Source: Gonocerus acuteangulatus
Taxonomy: Eukaryota; Arthropoda; Insecta; Hemiptera; Coreidae
Assembly (NCBI GenBank): GCA_946811695.1
Contig: OX328127.1
Location: 43,503,396 to 43,567,395 of the forward strand
Length of the DNA: 64,000 nucleotides
Reading direction: 5' to 3'
Under the pieces are notes generated by a model, which was given only the letters and a program-made list of their open reading frames with translations, did no database searches and was not told where the DNA came from. Each line of letters starts with the position of its first letter. Within the stretch, counting starts at the first letter, position 1. Made by a program: the position numbers and the translations under genes. Below, in pieces: positions 45,430-57,433 of the stretch.

Positions 45430-46240
45430 CTGTTCGCGGTCCTGACGGTTCAAAAATGGTCCGATTTTGATGAAATTTGGTACAAAAACTTTCATCTAAT
45501 TTAAAAGTTCGTTAACCAGCAGAATCCGTCCACTGGAAGATGGTTTTTGGAGCGAAATTTACGCGAAAAAAATCGTAGCGCTTACGTTTTCGAGTTCATA
45601 TGCTTCCAGGCACTCGTTTAATAGGTTTCTTAACGTAGAAAAACGAATGAAACCATTTTTAAAGCGATATCTGTAACCGTTTTCGAGAAACATTGAAACA
45701 CCTACTTTTCCAAACTAATTTTCAGTTTGGGTATTCAGAAACGATTAATTGAGTTGAAACTTGTTCCAGACGTTTGATATTCATCTAGTCTATGATAGAA
45801 AAATATTTGGTTTTGTTTTGAGCTAAGGAAGTACTAGAAATAAAATAAGCAATCAGGGAATAGTTGGGATTCGGCTAAGAAAAGACTTTTCTTAGCCGAA
45901 TCCCAACTATTCCCTGATTGCTTATCACCTCGAAGGCTAACTATCTAATCTTCAGGGTAGAAATAAAATATTTCATTAACAGGCATGAAAAGTTTTGGGA
46001 TTTTCGTATATTTTCTAAAATATCTCGAAAACGGTTTGGAAATCGTGCTAAGTGGAAGGTGACCATTCGAAAGCTTACTAAATTCCCTACAAAAAAAGGT
46101 TTAGATGTAATTTTCGATGGGGCGATGTCAATCCGAGAAATAAGTTCTGAAAACTTCAAAATTGTTAGTTTTGTTCTTTTCAACGGGGTTTTGTCACTGT
46201 TTACCTCACGTTTTAGTTGGTTATTGTTTTTTTTTTAATT
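45120..46240 (+). repeat. R2 + R1 composite repeat, copy d
   Basis: R2 module (45120-45245: CATTTTTCACAAAAGAT, CTAAGCTTTCTAAATTGC, GGAAACGCGCTAAGATGACA) runs straight into the R1 head (TTAGCGCTGTTCCTCCC), then GATGGTTCAAATTTG, (TA)n 45383-45425 and the R1 body to about 46240. An 81-bp PLE-A-derived palindrome (45845-45925) is inserted in the body. Confidence 0.75.
45845..45925. repeat. Perfect 81-bp palindrome made of the PLE-A 3' terminus
   Basis: Arms of 40 bp (ATAAGCAATCAGGGAATAGT, TGGGATTCGGCTAAGAAAAG) are exact inverses around base 45885. TAGTTGGGATTCGGCTA is the terminal sequence of PLE-A (compare 3992-4012). The right flank GGCTAACTATCT also occurs after the PLE-A end at 5660. Confidence 0.8.
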
Positions 46241-46419
46241 GCATTTAATAGTAAAATTAGAATTTGAATAAAATTAGGTATGAAAATGAGAAAGTTATTG
46301 GTCAGGTATTTCCCATGGCGAACGTTGAGAAGGTGGGGGGAGTCATTTCCGCTTAGAATACTATCCATTTCCTGTTGTGGTGCCTTAAATCTTCCCTCCT
46401 TTTGAGATGTCATTTTATA

Positions 46420-47395
46420 TTTTTCACAAAAGATCAAAACCTATCAATAACTGCTTCTACTCCTTTGCGAATGACATTAAGGATATGAACGGAACCGCGC
46501 TAAGATGACGCAGTTCCTGCGAGTCGGACACTTTTTAGCGCGGTTCCTCCCTACCTCCATTGGGGGCTTATGAGGTTGACTTCACGACGCAATCCGGAAG
46601 TGCCGACTAGAAACTTTCTCGTTTCATACCCCATAGGTCATGAAAATATAGGTGGTTCAAATTTGTATTTGTATATATATATATATGCTTGTCTGTTAAC
46701 GCAAGCTCAAAAATGGCCCGATTTTGATGAAATCTGGTACAAAAATCTGTCTTCTAATTTGAAAAGTTAACCAGCACAATCCGCCCATGGGAAGATAGTG
46801 TTTGGGGCGAAATTCGCGCAAAAAAATCGTAACGCTTACGTTTTTGAGATTATATGCTTGCAGGTACTTGTTTTATAGGTTTCTTAGCATAGGAAAACGA
46901 ATGAAACAATTTTTAAGGCGATATCTGCACCCGTTTTTGAGAAAAGTGGAATCAATGTTATTGTATGTCATTATTTGTTTGTGGGTACTTAGAATCGCGG
47001 GATTCAATTGAAATATTTTCTACATATTGGAAATTAATCCCAACTAAGATTTTGAAATTTTGGTTATATTTGGAGTTAAGGAAGTATGCGAAAAAAATAA
47101 TTTATTAATAGACATGAAAAGGTTTCGTATCTTGACACATTTTTCGTAAATATCTCGATAACGGTTGGGAAATCGTGGTAAGTGGAAGGTTACCATTCGA
47201 ATGATTACTAAATTCTCTACAAAAAAGGTTCAGAAGAAATATTCGATGGGGCAACGTCAATCAGAGATATAAGTGCTTAAAACTTAAAAAGTGTTTGTTT
47301 TGTTGTTTTGAACGGGTTTTTGTCTTTGTTTATCTCACGTTTTAATTGGTTGTATTTTGTTTTAAATTGCAGTTATCAGTGAAATTAGTATTGTA
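46420..47395 (+). repeat. R2 + R1 composite repeat, copy e (tandem to copy d)
   Basis: ATTTTTCACAAAAGATCAAA, GAACGGAACCGCGCTAAG, CGCAGTTCCTGCGAGTCGGA leads into the R1 head GCGCGGTTCCTCCCTACCTC, then GGTGGTTCAAATTTG, a very short (TA) run (46671-46686) and the body to about 47395. It follows copy d in the same orientation. Confidence 0.75.
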
Positions 47396-49195
47396 GTAAA
47401 ATAAGCCAAGAAACAGTGAAAGGTATTGCTAATAAGTTTGGAGTGGCTGTGTTAATCATGATGGCAGTGGCTAATCATGATGGCGTATACATAAGTTTGT
47501 TTTTAATTCTCCTATCTATATAACTTTCCTCATAGTCTACAACTGAAGTTATCGTTATTTATTATTTTATATAAAGATTTTACCCTCGAGAGAATGGAAT
47601 TTTATTTGCCATGAAGCACATATTTACAGTTGATTATAACAGTAAAATGAATTTGCTAGTAAAACAAAAGAAACTTAAAATGACAACGAATTTTTGGTTC
47701 GAAATAGAGCCTTCTGTGCAGTAGTCGAAGAGTGAGTATGTTTTGAGTACACATTTGTATTGACTTATTCAGACTTCCTCAAGAATGAGGATTAAGAAGT
47801 ATCCGTATTATTCAGTGTAAGTTGGCTACTGTCAGTTTCCTGTGATTTGTGATGCCTAATTTATTCCATTTCTTCGAGATGTAGGGAACCGCGCTAAGAT
47901 GACGCAGTTCCGGCGAGTCGGACTTTTTTTTTTGTTGGGTCTAATCACTGCCTTGTTGGGAAGTGTGTACAGCTTATGCAGTTACTATAGGACGGATAAT
48001 GCATTTTCTCTTGTGCCAGAATTTTCTTCTCTTCTAATCATGTAATAGGTCTTGAAAAGACACCCAAGATGCAAGCATTTGCTCCTAACTACGTAGGTAA
48101 CACAATTGGGAATTTGTAAGTAATGCATAATGCATTTTGTGAAGCCCTGGCGAGTTCAGACCCAGCTAAAAGGCTTAAGCCATTTAGATTGTGATCCCAG
48201 ATAGGCATTCTAAAATGCCAATCTTGCTTCCAAATCCCCGAAAACCCCGCGGAAAAACTGGTGGGTAATCCAATCAGGCTTGAGAACCGCTGCTCCGTAA
48301 AATTCTTATTTTTCTTTGTTCATGATAAAATAATATGAATAATGCAAAAATTAAATAAATAACATATACTCTCAGGGAGAAAAAATAATCCAGCATCTGT
48401 TTCGTTCGTATAAATCTCTGTTTCACCCGTTCTTTTATGTAAATATGAATATTAATACATTCAAATTCGCTGTGTCAATTCGAATATCTTAATATTTACA
48501 GGTGTGAATATTAATATAACCGCGCATTCCGCCAAAGAGTAAATGGATTAATTAAAATTTCAATCAACATAATATGGCTTCCCGTGTAAATAAATACCAA
48601 AAGTAATATATTAAATTGTATATCACATCCCCAGCACAAATTCCATCAAATTATTTAATTTAATTATTATTATTAATTATTAACAACAAATTTTAGGATA
48701 GGTTATCTTAGTGGGAAGGTTATCTTTTAGGACCTCCCTTAGTGGGAATCCAACCCAGGTCAAAGAGAGAATATATATATATATATATATATATTAATGA
48801 TTAACGCTCATTACACGTTACAACGATTTTTCGGACAGGTTACCTACAAGTACATCCTTTTCTCGAAGAATAGTGCTGATGATTTGTGTTTTTAGCGCGG
48901 TTCCTCCACCATCAATTTAGAAAGAAAAGTCACCACCTCTAATACCTCTCTCAGGAAAATCTCAGGAACGGAGTGCTTTGGTTCAACAGTATAAAGGGAC
49001 CATTATTGCTTATTTATCGCTGTTGGATACGATTTTTATCGAATGTCTCTTCATGATAGCAAAAATTATGTCTGATACGTGCTACCCCCCCCCCCTCCTA
49101 ATGGAACAATTTCGCTTATATTTAGAAACACAACTTTCTCATGAATTTTGTATCGATAAACGAGATTAAGAAAGGTACTATAATGTTCTAGTTCT
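47396..49195. other. No gene; R2 piece and R1 head remnant
   Basis: R2 piece at 47885-47925 (GAACCGCGCTAAGATGACGC) and a bare R1 head start at 48889 (TTTTTAGCGCGGTTCCTCC). A short (TA)n run is at 48771-48795. Confidence 0.5.
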
Positions 49196-49208
49196 TTTTC
49201 TGTGTGTG

Positions 49209-49336
49209 TTTAACGGCGTCTGAACAATTCGGCTATTACGACGGGCTATCTACAGTTTGCCACCTTTTTATAACGCTAACATCACGAGGACGGTTACCCA
49301 TTCAGTTACTGGCCACGCGTGGCTATGCCTTTGGTA
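49209..49336 (-). repeat. 5S rRNA-derived SINE, copy 4
   Basis: Minus strand: ACCAAAGGCATAGCCACGCG, TGGCCAGTAACTGAATGGGT, AACCGTCCTCGTGATGTTAG, then AAAAAGGTGGCAAACTGTAG and ACGCCGTTAAA. It is diverged from copy 3, with a deletion of the central 5S part. Confidence 0.65.
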
Positions 49337-49513
49337 ATTATGGCTACAATCGGCAAATAAATAATTTCGTTACATAGTGAACCCCTAACCCTAATGGATC
49401 GATTTTGGTGTTTCACTAACTCATCTATTTTCTATATGCCTACTTTCGTGGCGAATGAACGAATATTGTGGCTGCTATCGTGAACAGACATAGACAGACA
49501 CACATATTATATA

Positions 49514-49519
<6 letters not shown>

Positions 49520-49571
<52 letters not shown>
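49520..49571. repeat. (TA)n microsatellite
   Basis: Pure (TA)n run that abuts the tRNA-like SINE at 49575. Confidence 0.9.
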
Positions 49572-49573
<2 letters not shown>

Positions 49574-49574
49574 G

Positions 49575-49660
49575 GTCTCATCGTGGTCTAGTGGCTAACG
49601 CCAAGGATTGTTTTGCGTGAGATGAAGATTCGAGTCCCACCTGCAGCTATTAAGAAATGG
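49575..49660 (+). repeat. tRNA-derived SINE (5' part)
   Basis: TCATCGTGGTCTAGTGGCTA holds the A box and AGATTCGAGTCCCACCTGCA the B box. The acceptor stem does not pair, so it is not a functional tRNA gene. Confidence 0.55.
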
Positions 49661-50804
49661 ATTTGAAGGTATTTAAAAAAAAAAAAAAAAACATTTATGA
49701 GTACAACTTAGTAGTTACATTCTTTCGAAAAATGCTAAAAATTAATGTAAAATCGATGCACAGTTTAAAATCTATTAAACTCCAGGATAAATGGTTGACT
49801 AATAACAGTTATCAAGCAAAGAATAATTCTCACATAAGTTGCTCTATGTCCCTAGCTTCCCTTTCTTCGGGTACATACTTTGAGCATATAATACAGCTGT
49901 AAACGTATTGATCGAACTGATTTTTGCCCTAATTACTCTTACATCTTTCCTCGGAGGTAGCATTCAATTCAATTTTAACGCAGAACCGTACATACTTACA
50001 TGAGGCGTCCGAGCAATGTTTATGTGAATTCCCAATTACTGGCTATCATCAAACGGAACTATTTCTGAATAGGTTGCAATGAACGTTTCAAGAATGACTC
50101 TGAATGATTTAAAACAAACACTCCCCGTGTGAAATCGTCGATCGGAGCTGAACTTGACAGGAATAATTGGAAGCGGATATCTGAGCATTCTACGCGGAAA
50201 CAAATAATATATCCTGTCTAGACAAAACTAATAGAGATATAACTGTTGTGACGACCTACGGGGAGAACCGGAAGCCATTCTTGATTCCATTCCTACAAGA
50301 CAATCTTTAATCGTATTCACTGGGAAAGCCAATTATGCTGAGCAGGCTCAGAACCAATATTCTATCCTCTTCAAGTATTTTATTCTTTATATTAAAAACT
50401 CCGATTCCCAAGAGGTGAGTCATCGCAGATCGTTTCCTGTATTATCCGTAGCGTCATCTGAAAAGCTTAGAATAAAATATTTTATTTTCACCTATCCTTC
50501 ATCACACATACTAGCACGATAGATCGTAGTCAAACAATATTGAGGTCGATCGCCAAAGGTTATGTTTGAGCACTCTTGGCCTAGCGTTTGACACTTTTCT
50601 CGAAAACAGTAATGGGTGTTAAACTTGGTTTCATTCTTTTCCCTTCGACAAGAACCTACAAAAAGTGTACCTAAAAGCAAAAACGTAAGAGTTGCGATTT
50701 TTGTTGCGTGGACTCACACTGTTTCTCGGTAGAAAGGTTCTTCTCCTTAGCGAACTTGACCTTTTGTTTGGCCCAAATATGTTAGTAACAAATTTCATTT
50801 TATA

Positions 50805-50866
<62 letters not shown>

Positions 50867-53210
50867 CAAATTTGAACAGTCGTTATTTTAGTTTTATCGA
50901 CGAATCAACAATTGGGGTATTATCGCAGATGTTATTTTTGAGATCGATGAGTGGACTGCGAACTAGAATGCGTCTGAGGGTTTCTTTACTAAGGAGAAGG
51001 GAGTCTAAATTACTTTATAATTGTAGCTAACTGTAAAATATAAAAAAAAAAAAAGGAAAAAAAAAGGTGAATGTACTGTTGGCGGATGTAGGCTTAAGGG
51101 TCTATTCCATTCTCCGGTGCAAAGAACCATGATCAGAGATTTTAAAACATTTCCAAACAATTCTACTTGCCACAAACAGTGGAAAAAAACTAATTCTAGC
51201 TACTCAAAGACTATGTATAGCCTAAAAGTTTTAAAGCTAAAATCCCACAAAAACGCACGTATATTGATTCTGTTGTCCATTAACCCCCAAAAAACTTGTT
51301 TCAAGTGATTTCTGGTTTAAGTTTGAAACTTCGAAATTTTCCGAATATTGTGTCGAATGAACACATACTTTTTTCGATGATATTTTGGATGCGTCAGAAG
51401 CCGCTTAGAGTGAGAGTTCCTTTATGGGTGCAACCGCAATAGCTATATTTCTTGTAAATGCGCCAAAACGGGTCAAATTGTTTCTAGTACTTCTTAGTAA
51501 TTTCTCATTGTGCTTCTGAAGAACTGCCTAGATAGGATAAATAACTGCTCGCAAGCCAAAGAACATAAGCTGTGAAGGGTTTCAGATAAGAAATCTGAAC
51601 TGCTGATATGGGCACCAGCGTCTAGACAAAACATTCGTGAGGATATTCACTGTTCTTCATGCTTTGTCTTTCTTGCTCTTCATAATGGGGTCAATAATTC
51701 ATTCACCCTACGTCGTTAATAATATCGTACCATTCGCAGAGACTGTCATCAAGGAGCGTTTCCGTTCTTCTACCTAGTGTCATTTGTAAATCTTTGAATA
51801 GAAATAGTTAATGTTTTGTTTTGAACGATCGTGAAAAATGTAAACACCTACCTCTGATTTAGATCTATAGGACAAAAAATAATACTATGGGCTGGAGAAA
51901 TTCAAAATGAGAAAAATATGTCCGATGTGAAAGGAGCTAATGATTTTGTTGTAAAGAGATTTTTTCGAAGTCCTCATATTTTGGTGGCAGCGGTAAAAAC
52001 ATAGGCCTAAAATCAAACTTCTCCATCATAATCTTAAAAAAAAAAAAATTCTTAGATTCCTGTAGTTAAAATCAGATGTAACATATTTTAAGACAAAGAT
52101 AATCAGGAAGTATTAGGACTAATAGCTAAGGATATTGACAATAAGAAAAATATGTTCTAGCAGCTCTGTTTAGAAATGGTCTGTTTAAGGGGGCATCACA
52201 TTTTGGAGGCGGTAAAACGTAGGCCTAAAATCAAACTAGTCTATCCTAATCCTCAGAAAATGACGAAGAAATTATTTTTTATGCTTGTTTTATTCCGTGG
52301 CTAAGAGGTCCACCGGCAGAATTCGGATATAACAGGTGCCATTCTTGTTATGATCAATCAGGTTTAATTTATTCTTTTACACCTTAAGGTGCATTTAAAG
52401 ACACCATAACCGATTTGCTCTAATGTCCTGAAATGCTGCTTAGGTTATTAAATCATTTTTAAATTTATCTACTTTTTAAATCTACTCGAATATTTGTATA
52501 TAATTCACTGCCTTCCAATCAATATGAAAAAAAAACCGAGAAGAGCCCCCACTCTTCCTATTATTATAAAATATGAAATTCTCCTAAAAACGGCAAGTTC
52601 TAGGGTAAAAATAAATCCTGAATTCCTTTCATGCTTTCATTCCCAGCTTGAAATCTCAATAACTTATATTAGATTGGGGTTAGCCTTAAAAACTGAATTC
52701 AGGGGAAAATATTATTTTCGGAGAGTTTGTATTTTTTATTTATTTATTTATTTTTTTAAAGAAAACTCTATTTCCATTTAGATGAATTAAAGTCGAACTC
52801 CTGGGAACTAAATCAAATTATTGCTTTTTCTTATCAAGCTTAACTCTTGTATGATGCGAGAGGGTTTGAATATATTCTGTTATGATTTTGTCTTCAATGG
52901 ACCGAAACTACTCAACATTTACAAGCTTTTGGGCAGAAAGTAGTATAATCTTTCGATTCGGAATATGTCGACACCATTTCTCAAATTATTGAGTTATTTA
53001 CAAAATACACGAAAATTCCAAAACTGCTGCCTGTTAATGTGATAATTTTGTTTAAAAGTTTTTTAACCTTTACTTTTTCAAACGCGAGTCGAAATTACAA
53101 ATTTACGCAATTCCTGACAGAACACGGACATACAAAACACTACTTAAAACGATTTAAAATAACTGACAATGTACGATAGACGGACAGATAAAAACTTTTA
53201 TCCAAATGCT
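49661..53210. other. No gene recognised; minor repeats
   Basis: R2 pieces on the minus strand at 50410-50475 and 51745-51835. (TA)n at 50808-50860. A 45-bp block (TTTTGG(T/A)GGC, GGTAAAA, TAGGCCTAAAATCAAACT) is repeated at about 51979 and 52201. No coding frame recognised. Confidence 0.45.
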
Positions 53211-53222
53211 CTATGATTGTAA

Positions 53223-53465
53223 CATGAGCGTATATATAGGGGCGCTGCAGCCCCCCCCCCCCCGACATTTAGTTTTGGTGAAAACATTTCGTATAAATAA
53301 GCTTATAAAAACGAAAATGTCCTCAACATTTACCCCAGTTTACCAGGTTTTCATGGGACCTCTAAACTCACCATTTTACACTAAGATATTTAAAATTTTC
53401 CCTACCCCCAAATCCCCTGGTTTGCCAGCCTCCCCCCCCAGTAATTATTTCCTACATACGCTCCT
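53223..53465 (+). mobile_element. MITE with 8-bp target duplication, GAGCGTATATA subfamily
   Basis: Starts CATGAGCGTATATATAGG and ends CATACGCTCCT. Perfect 8-bp repeats GATTGTAA lie on both sides (53215-53222 and 53466-53473). The interior is C-rich near both ends, like the GGGCGTATATA family, but otherwise different in sequence. The 96-codon open frame across it is incidental. Confidence 0.7.
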
Positions 53466-53840
53466 GATTGTAAGACTTACGAAAGACAAAGGATAAGATT
53501 AATTAAAAACATAATATCACAAGGTGGAAGCTAGCCTGAGTCGGAAAAAATGTGTTGGAAGATAACAAGGAGGAACTGATGTACTTCATTTTATCCATAA
53601 ATTCTAATGATATACAAAAAAAAAAAAAAAAAAAAAAAAAAACACGAAGAACATGAAGAAGAAGATGAATCCACATCATCTTGCGGTTTTTCCTATTTTA
53701 TGTATGTAATTTTATCATTTTCCTTTGTCTTGTAATTTTTTTCCTTTCTATTTGTTTTTGTATTACTTTACAATTTAACATTAGAGTATAGTGTTTATAA
53801 TTAATTTATTTATATAATTTTTTACCAATGTAAACCCATG
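53466..53840. other. Non-coding, A-rich run
   Basis: A homopolymer of about 25 A residues (53618-53642) is followed by AGAACATGAAGAAGAAGATG. It may be a retroelement tail. Confidence 0.35.
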
Positions 53841-53848
53841 CGTGCAGT

Positions 53849-54216
53849 CATGGGCTTATATAGAAAATAATTTCGGGAAGAAATTCGGGGGGGGGGCTGA
53901 GAGCATCTGGGGTATGGAATACAGACAATCTAGAACATGGAATATTTAGCCAATTAAAACGCTATTCCACCAACAACAAAAAATATTTTTCTTTATTAAG
54001 TGATCTTATTTAATTTATTTTTAAGGATTTCATGACACATTTTTACCGATTTCGGGGGGGGGGGGGGGTGCAGCCCTCTCAGTCCCTCTTAAATACGCCC
54101 ATAGGGCTGACGGTGTTATCACCATGCCCTAAAAAAAAATGTTGTTCCTGTCATGTACATAATGGATAAAATAAACATTATTATTATTATTATTATTATT
54201 ATTAAATACGCCCATG
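53849..54216 (+). mobile_element. GGGCGTATATA MITE with a nested retroelement insertion
   Basis: Begins CATGGGCTTATATAG and ends AAATACGCCCATG with perfect 8-bp flanks CGTGCAGT (53841-53848 and 54217-54224). Inside, TTAAATACGCCCAT occurs twice (54089-54102 and 54202-54215), bracketing a 99-bp insert with an (ATT)n tail. That is a 14-bp target duplication from a later LINE-type insertion. Confidence 0.85.
54103..54201 (+). mobile_element. Short 3' end of a non-LTR retrotransposon, (ATT)n tail
   Basis: AGGGCTGACGGTGTTATCAC to AATGGATAAAATAAAC followed by (ATT)n. It is flanked by 14-bp duplications of MITE sequence. A non-coding 5'-truncated LINE or SINE; family unknown. Confidence 0.65.
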
Positions 54217-54224
54217 CGTGCAGT

Positions 54225-55012
54225 GTATCAGAAGATATGTGGCTCGCTCCAAAAAATAAACGGTTCTATTGCTGAGAAAATATACATAAAAAAGAACTAA
54301 AGTGGCCCTGAAAGAACGGGCTGGTGCAAAAAAAATAAATAAATAGAAAAGGCAATTTTCTAGATGGAAATGAGATCAAAATACTTTACACCCTGGACCA
54401 ATTGTTGTTTTGATGAAAGGTTCAAGTGTTTCCTTCATTCACTTACTAGGAATAATAGTAAATAAGATAAGGCCTGATTGTAATACAAATAAACAATTTC
54501 CTAATTATTTACATAACTGCTTCTGGTAATTGTCAGTTGAAATTAGGACAAGGCTGGGTAAACAATAACACGAGTCTGCAAACTACACTAGCTACATACA
54601 TATGTTTGTAATCCTATTTATTCTACTCTTTCTAGAGGTTATGCCTCAAGGAGGAGGAACTTCGCAACACAACAACATGAGAATCTAAATCGCTGAGGAC
54701 ATCTTTACTATATAAAAAAAAAATCCGTCACGCAGAGACTGCATAACTAAGCAAAGTCCACAGACAATGGGTAATAGTTTACACCGTATTCCTTCCTGAA
54801 TAATTTGCTTCAAATAACATATATAATTGAAAAATAAATATAAATCGTTTCGCTCTTCCATATTATGAGCAGCTGACTCTTTTGTTAATTTTTTCTTAAA
54901 TTTTGGTCAGGAATAAACACCAAGTTCATATGAACCGATTTTGCTCTCTTAAAAAATAGATAGGAATTTTTACAATTCAGATTTTCACCCGGCAATTTCA
55001 AATAGATGGAAG
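54225..55012. other. No gene recognised
   Basis: AT-rich. AATCCGTCACGCAGAGACTG at about 54722 is a diverged R2-type phrase. Confidence 0.4.
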
Positions 55013-55013
55013 G

Positions 55014-55170
55014 AATGGGCGTATATAGGAAAATATTTCGGGCGGGGGGGGGGGGGAGTATTTCGGGGGTACGGAATACTAACAATCTAGAACTTGGATT
55101 AGTCAGTCAGCAAATACGCTATTACAAATACAAAAAAATATTTTTTTCTGGACTAAATGATTTATAACAT
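55014..55170 (+). mobile_element. GGGCGTATATA MITE, 3'-truncated
   Basis: ATGGGCGTATATAGGAAAAT then GGGTACGGAATACTAACAAT follows the family interior, but the right inverted end is not present. Confidence 0.6.
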
Positions 55171-56060
55171 CATATCTAAAATTGCAAATCGTTTCATATA
55201 TCGAGGAATCGTGGCAAAATTTCAAAAAATATAATATAAGAGAAAGCGTTAAAAATATTGACGAAAAGCCAATAAAACGTATTTAATAGTTTCAAGTAAG
55301 AACAATAATTTGTCTTTGGCAATATAATGAAGATAAAGATAGAAATAATATTAAGAGAAAAACAAAATAAAATATGCAAATTATAAAAAAACAATAAATA
55401 TTCAGTTAATAAAAAACAATTAGATTCTAAAAGAAACATTTTATAAGAATATCAGTAAATAAACGAGTTTCCAATAAAGATCTCAGCTCAAATCATAGTT
55501 TTTGAATCCTCAATTTCTATAAGTAGTTTCGAAATTAAATATAGTTTTAATAAATATTAAATTTAAATTAAATATTTAAATATAGTTGAGTAATTACGTC
55601 TGGTAAAACTAGTAACAAAGATTTAATTATAAATAATGATTAAATAGTCGATACTACGCCGCCATATTTAGTTGTACAATAAGAATTAAAGTAGTCCCCT
55701 GAAAAAATGTCCTCCAATAGACCATTTGTTATTTTGCAGTTTTACCTATTTTAGTTCTTCACCACTGACGTCATCGAGAGTACCCAAGCCCAAATCTGAC
55801 TTCAATAAGATACGTCTCTGTGGTCAAAAACTAAAAAAATTATCATAAAGTAATGGTATATCATTAAGGACATTTTCCATTACAACCAATTGATGATTTG
55901 TCTGTGGCAATGAAAAGGGATTGATGCGCGGGTAGAGATTTGAAACTTCCCATCTGGTTTACTCTCTATGTTAGGAGAATTGGGGAAAACTGAACTACAT
56001 GTTCAAAAGTATTTAAAAGTAGAATAAACCATTACAGTTCAGTAATGAGAATCATAAAGT
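55171..56060. other. No gene recognised; CRE palindrome at 55767
   Basis: Strongly AT-rich. CCACTGACGTCATCG holds a full TGACGTCA site. If the exon at 56067-56136 is real, this region is its first intron; no second exon could be identified. Confidence 0.4.
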
Positions 56061-56066
56061 ACTCAC

Positions 56067-56136
56067 CTGACAAATATTCTTCCACTTCGAAGCTGGGCAG
56101 TGACTGTTGTAGAGGCAGCTGAAGATTTTCCGCCAT
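56067..56136 (-). CDS. Likely first coding exon of an unidentified gene
   Basis: Minus strand: ATG at 56136-56134 opens MAENLQLPLQQSLPSFEVEE then YLS, and the exon ends TCAG followed by GTGAGTAC, a near-perfect 5' splice donor. The block is GC-richer than its flanks. The start lies in AATGGCGGAA, a YY1-like ATGGCGG context frequent at metazoan gene starts. The exon is 70 nt (23 codons plus one base), so the intron is phase 1. The gene points away from LSM2, with 2.57 kb between the two ATGs, 1.33 kb of which is a transposon. I do not recognise the protein and could not find exon 2. Confidence 0.45.
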
Positions 56137-56863
56137 TAAGCAGTGTTGCCAGTAAGCATTTTTCACTCAGATTGCACGAAAATCTCTCTTGAACGTCTGT
56201 AAACAGATATTATCAATAAATGCGCAAGAAATTTATGTCTAACAAACTTTAGAATTAGCTATTAGTATTACAAGTTGCATTAAAACTAATGCTTAATTTA
56301 TGTTTGAAGGGAGAATATCATGTCCTTTCATTTTTACAAAGGTTTCGCATAAAAAACCTATCCCGAGTTTTCAGGTGATATATTTTAACTGAAATTTATT
56401 TTGGGTAAAAATGCAGTTTCCAGCCCTCAAAACCGATTTCTTTCAAACTTTGCACAATAACGTATTTTGATGCACTAAACACGAATACGATAAAAAAAAA
56501 CGTCGGATTTAACTATGAAAGAAGTTATTAAGCACTTAAGTTCACTGTTGTGCAGGTTATGAGAGCTAATGTAAACAACTAAATTTGTCAACATACGCAT
56601 GCGCGGGTATGGAAAAGTTCGTAATAAGGAAGTTTAATTGAAATTTACCATAAATTATCGAAATTCATCAGCAGTTATTTATTTACAATCATTTTTTTAA
56701 ATAATTAAACACTCCTCACATTTCTTGTTTCGTTCATGAAAAGTATTATATATCAGAAATCCCTTAATAATTTGCTAATGCCTTTATAATTATCGTTCTA
56801 ATTCGCGCCTATCGAACTTCAATTGTCAACAAGTCAATTGTCAAACAAATATTTTGATGCTAA

Positions 56864-57022
56864 ACAGAAGAACATTTAGATGGATATTTAGCTGAATTTC
56901 TCTTCAAACGCGCTCATAAATATGAAGAGCGTTTAAAGGCATTTTTCAGTGCGATTGGGGATTTGTATCCACCGAACATCCAGTCTCAAGAAGAAGAAGA
57001 AGAAGAAGAAGAAAAAAGCTAA
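56864..57022 (+). pseudogene. Merlin/ISXO2-like transposase C-terminal fragment
   Basis: The frame 56864-57022 (stop TAA) reads TEEHLDGYLAEFLFKRAHKY then EERLKAFFSAIGDLYPPNIQ and a Glu-rich end coded by (GAA)n. The pattern HxxxYLxEFxxRR...F...I...YP is that of the C-terminus of ISXO2-like DDE transposases. A stop precedes it immediately, and the catalytic D, D and E/N residues are missing. Family assignment is by motif and by the surrounding TIR and target duplication. Confidence 0.5.
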
Positions 57023-57063
57023 AAGAGATGTCTTGGAGGATTAGAGGAATGTCTAGGAAGACT

Positions 57064-57249
57064 TTAAGGGCATACGTGCTATGCGTTTCCGCTCGCTCCG
57101 CTCGCTCAAGAAAATAACAAAACCCCAGTCAATCCAACTCGCTAAAATTAATAGAATTCTATTAATTTTAGCGAGTTGGATTGACTGGGGTTTTGTTATT
57201 TTCTTGAGCGAGCGGAGCGAGCGGAAACGCATAGCACGTATGCCCTTAA
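57064..57249. repeat. Perfect 186-bp palindrome
   Basis: Arms of 93 bp are exact reverse complements around 57156/57157 (centre TAGAATTCTA). Each arm contains GCGAGTTGGATTGACTGGGG and GAGCGAGCGGAGCGAGCGGA. A single arm, slightly diverged, is found at 57434-57523. Lies within the Merlin-like element. Confidence 0.9.
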
Positions 57250-57433
57250 GCGACAGGCGACGACGGGTGAGGATGCCCTTAAAATTAACAATATCTTTGA
57301 ATAAATAGTTTCTGAACATTTCAAATGAGAGTTCTCTGTTTCCCAATGTTACATATCTGCGCATGCGCGTGTTTACAAATACGCTGATGCCTAGTTTTAT
57401 AACCTTCCTAACTTTAGTGCTTAATATTATAGT

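Noticed and set aside
49575..49660. Functional tRNA gene
   Set aside because: A and B boxes are present, but the acceptor and anticodon stems do not pair and no terminator follows properly.
53206..53496. 96-codon ORF as a gene
   Set aside because: It spans a MITE with clear 8-bp target duplications and starts outside it.
57053..57364. Overlapping ORFs on both strands sharing a peptide
   Set aside because: The shared peptide is produced by the perfect palindrome; it is not a conserved gene.
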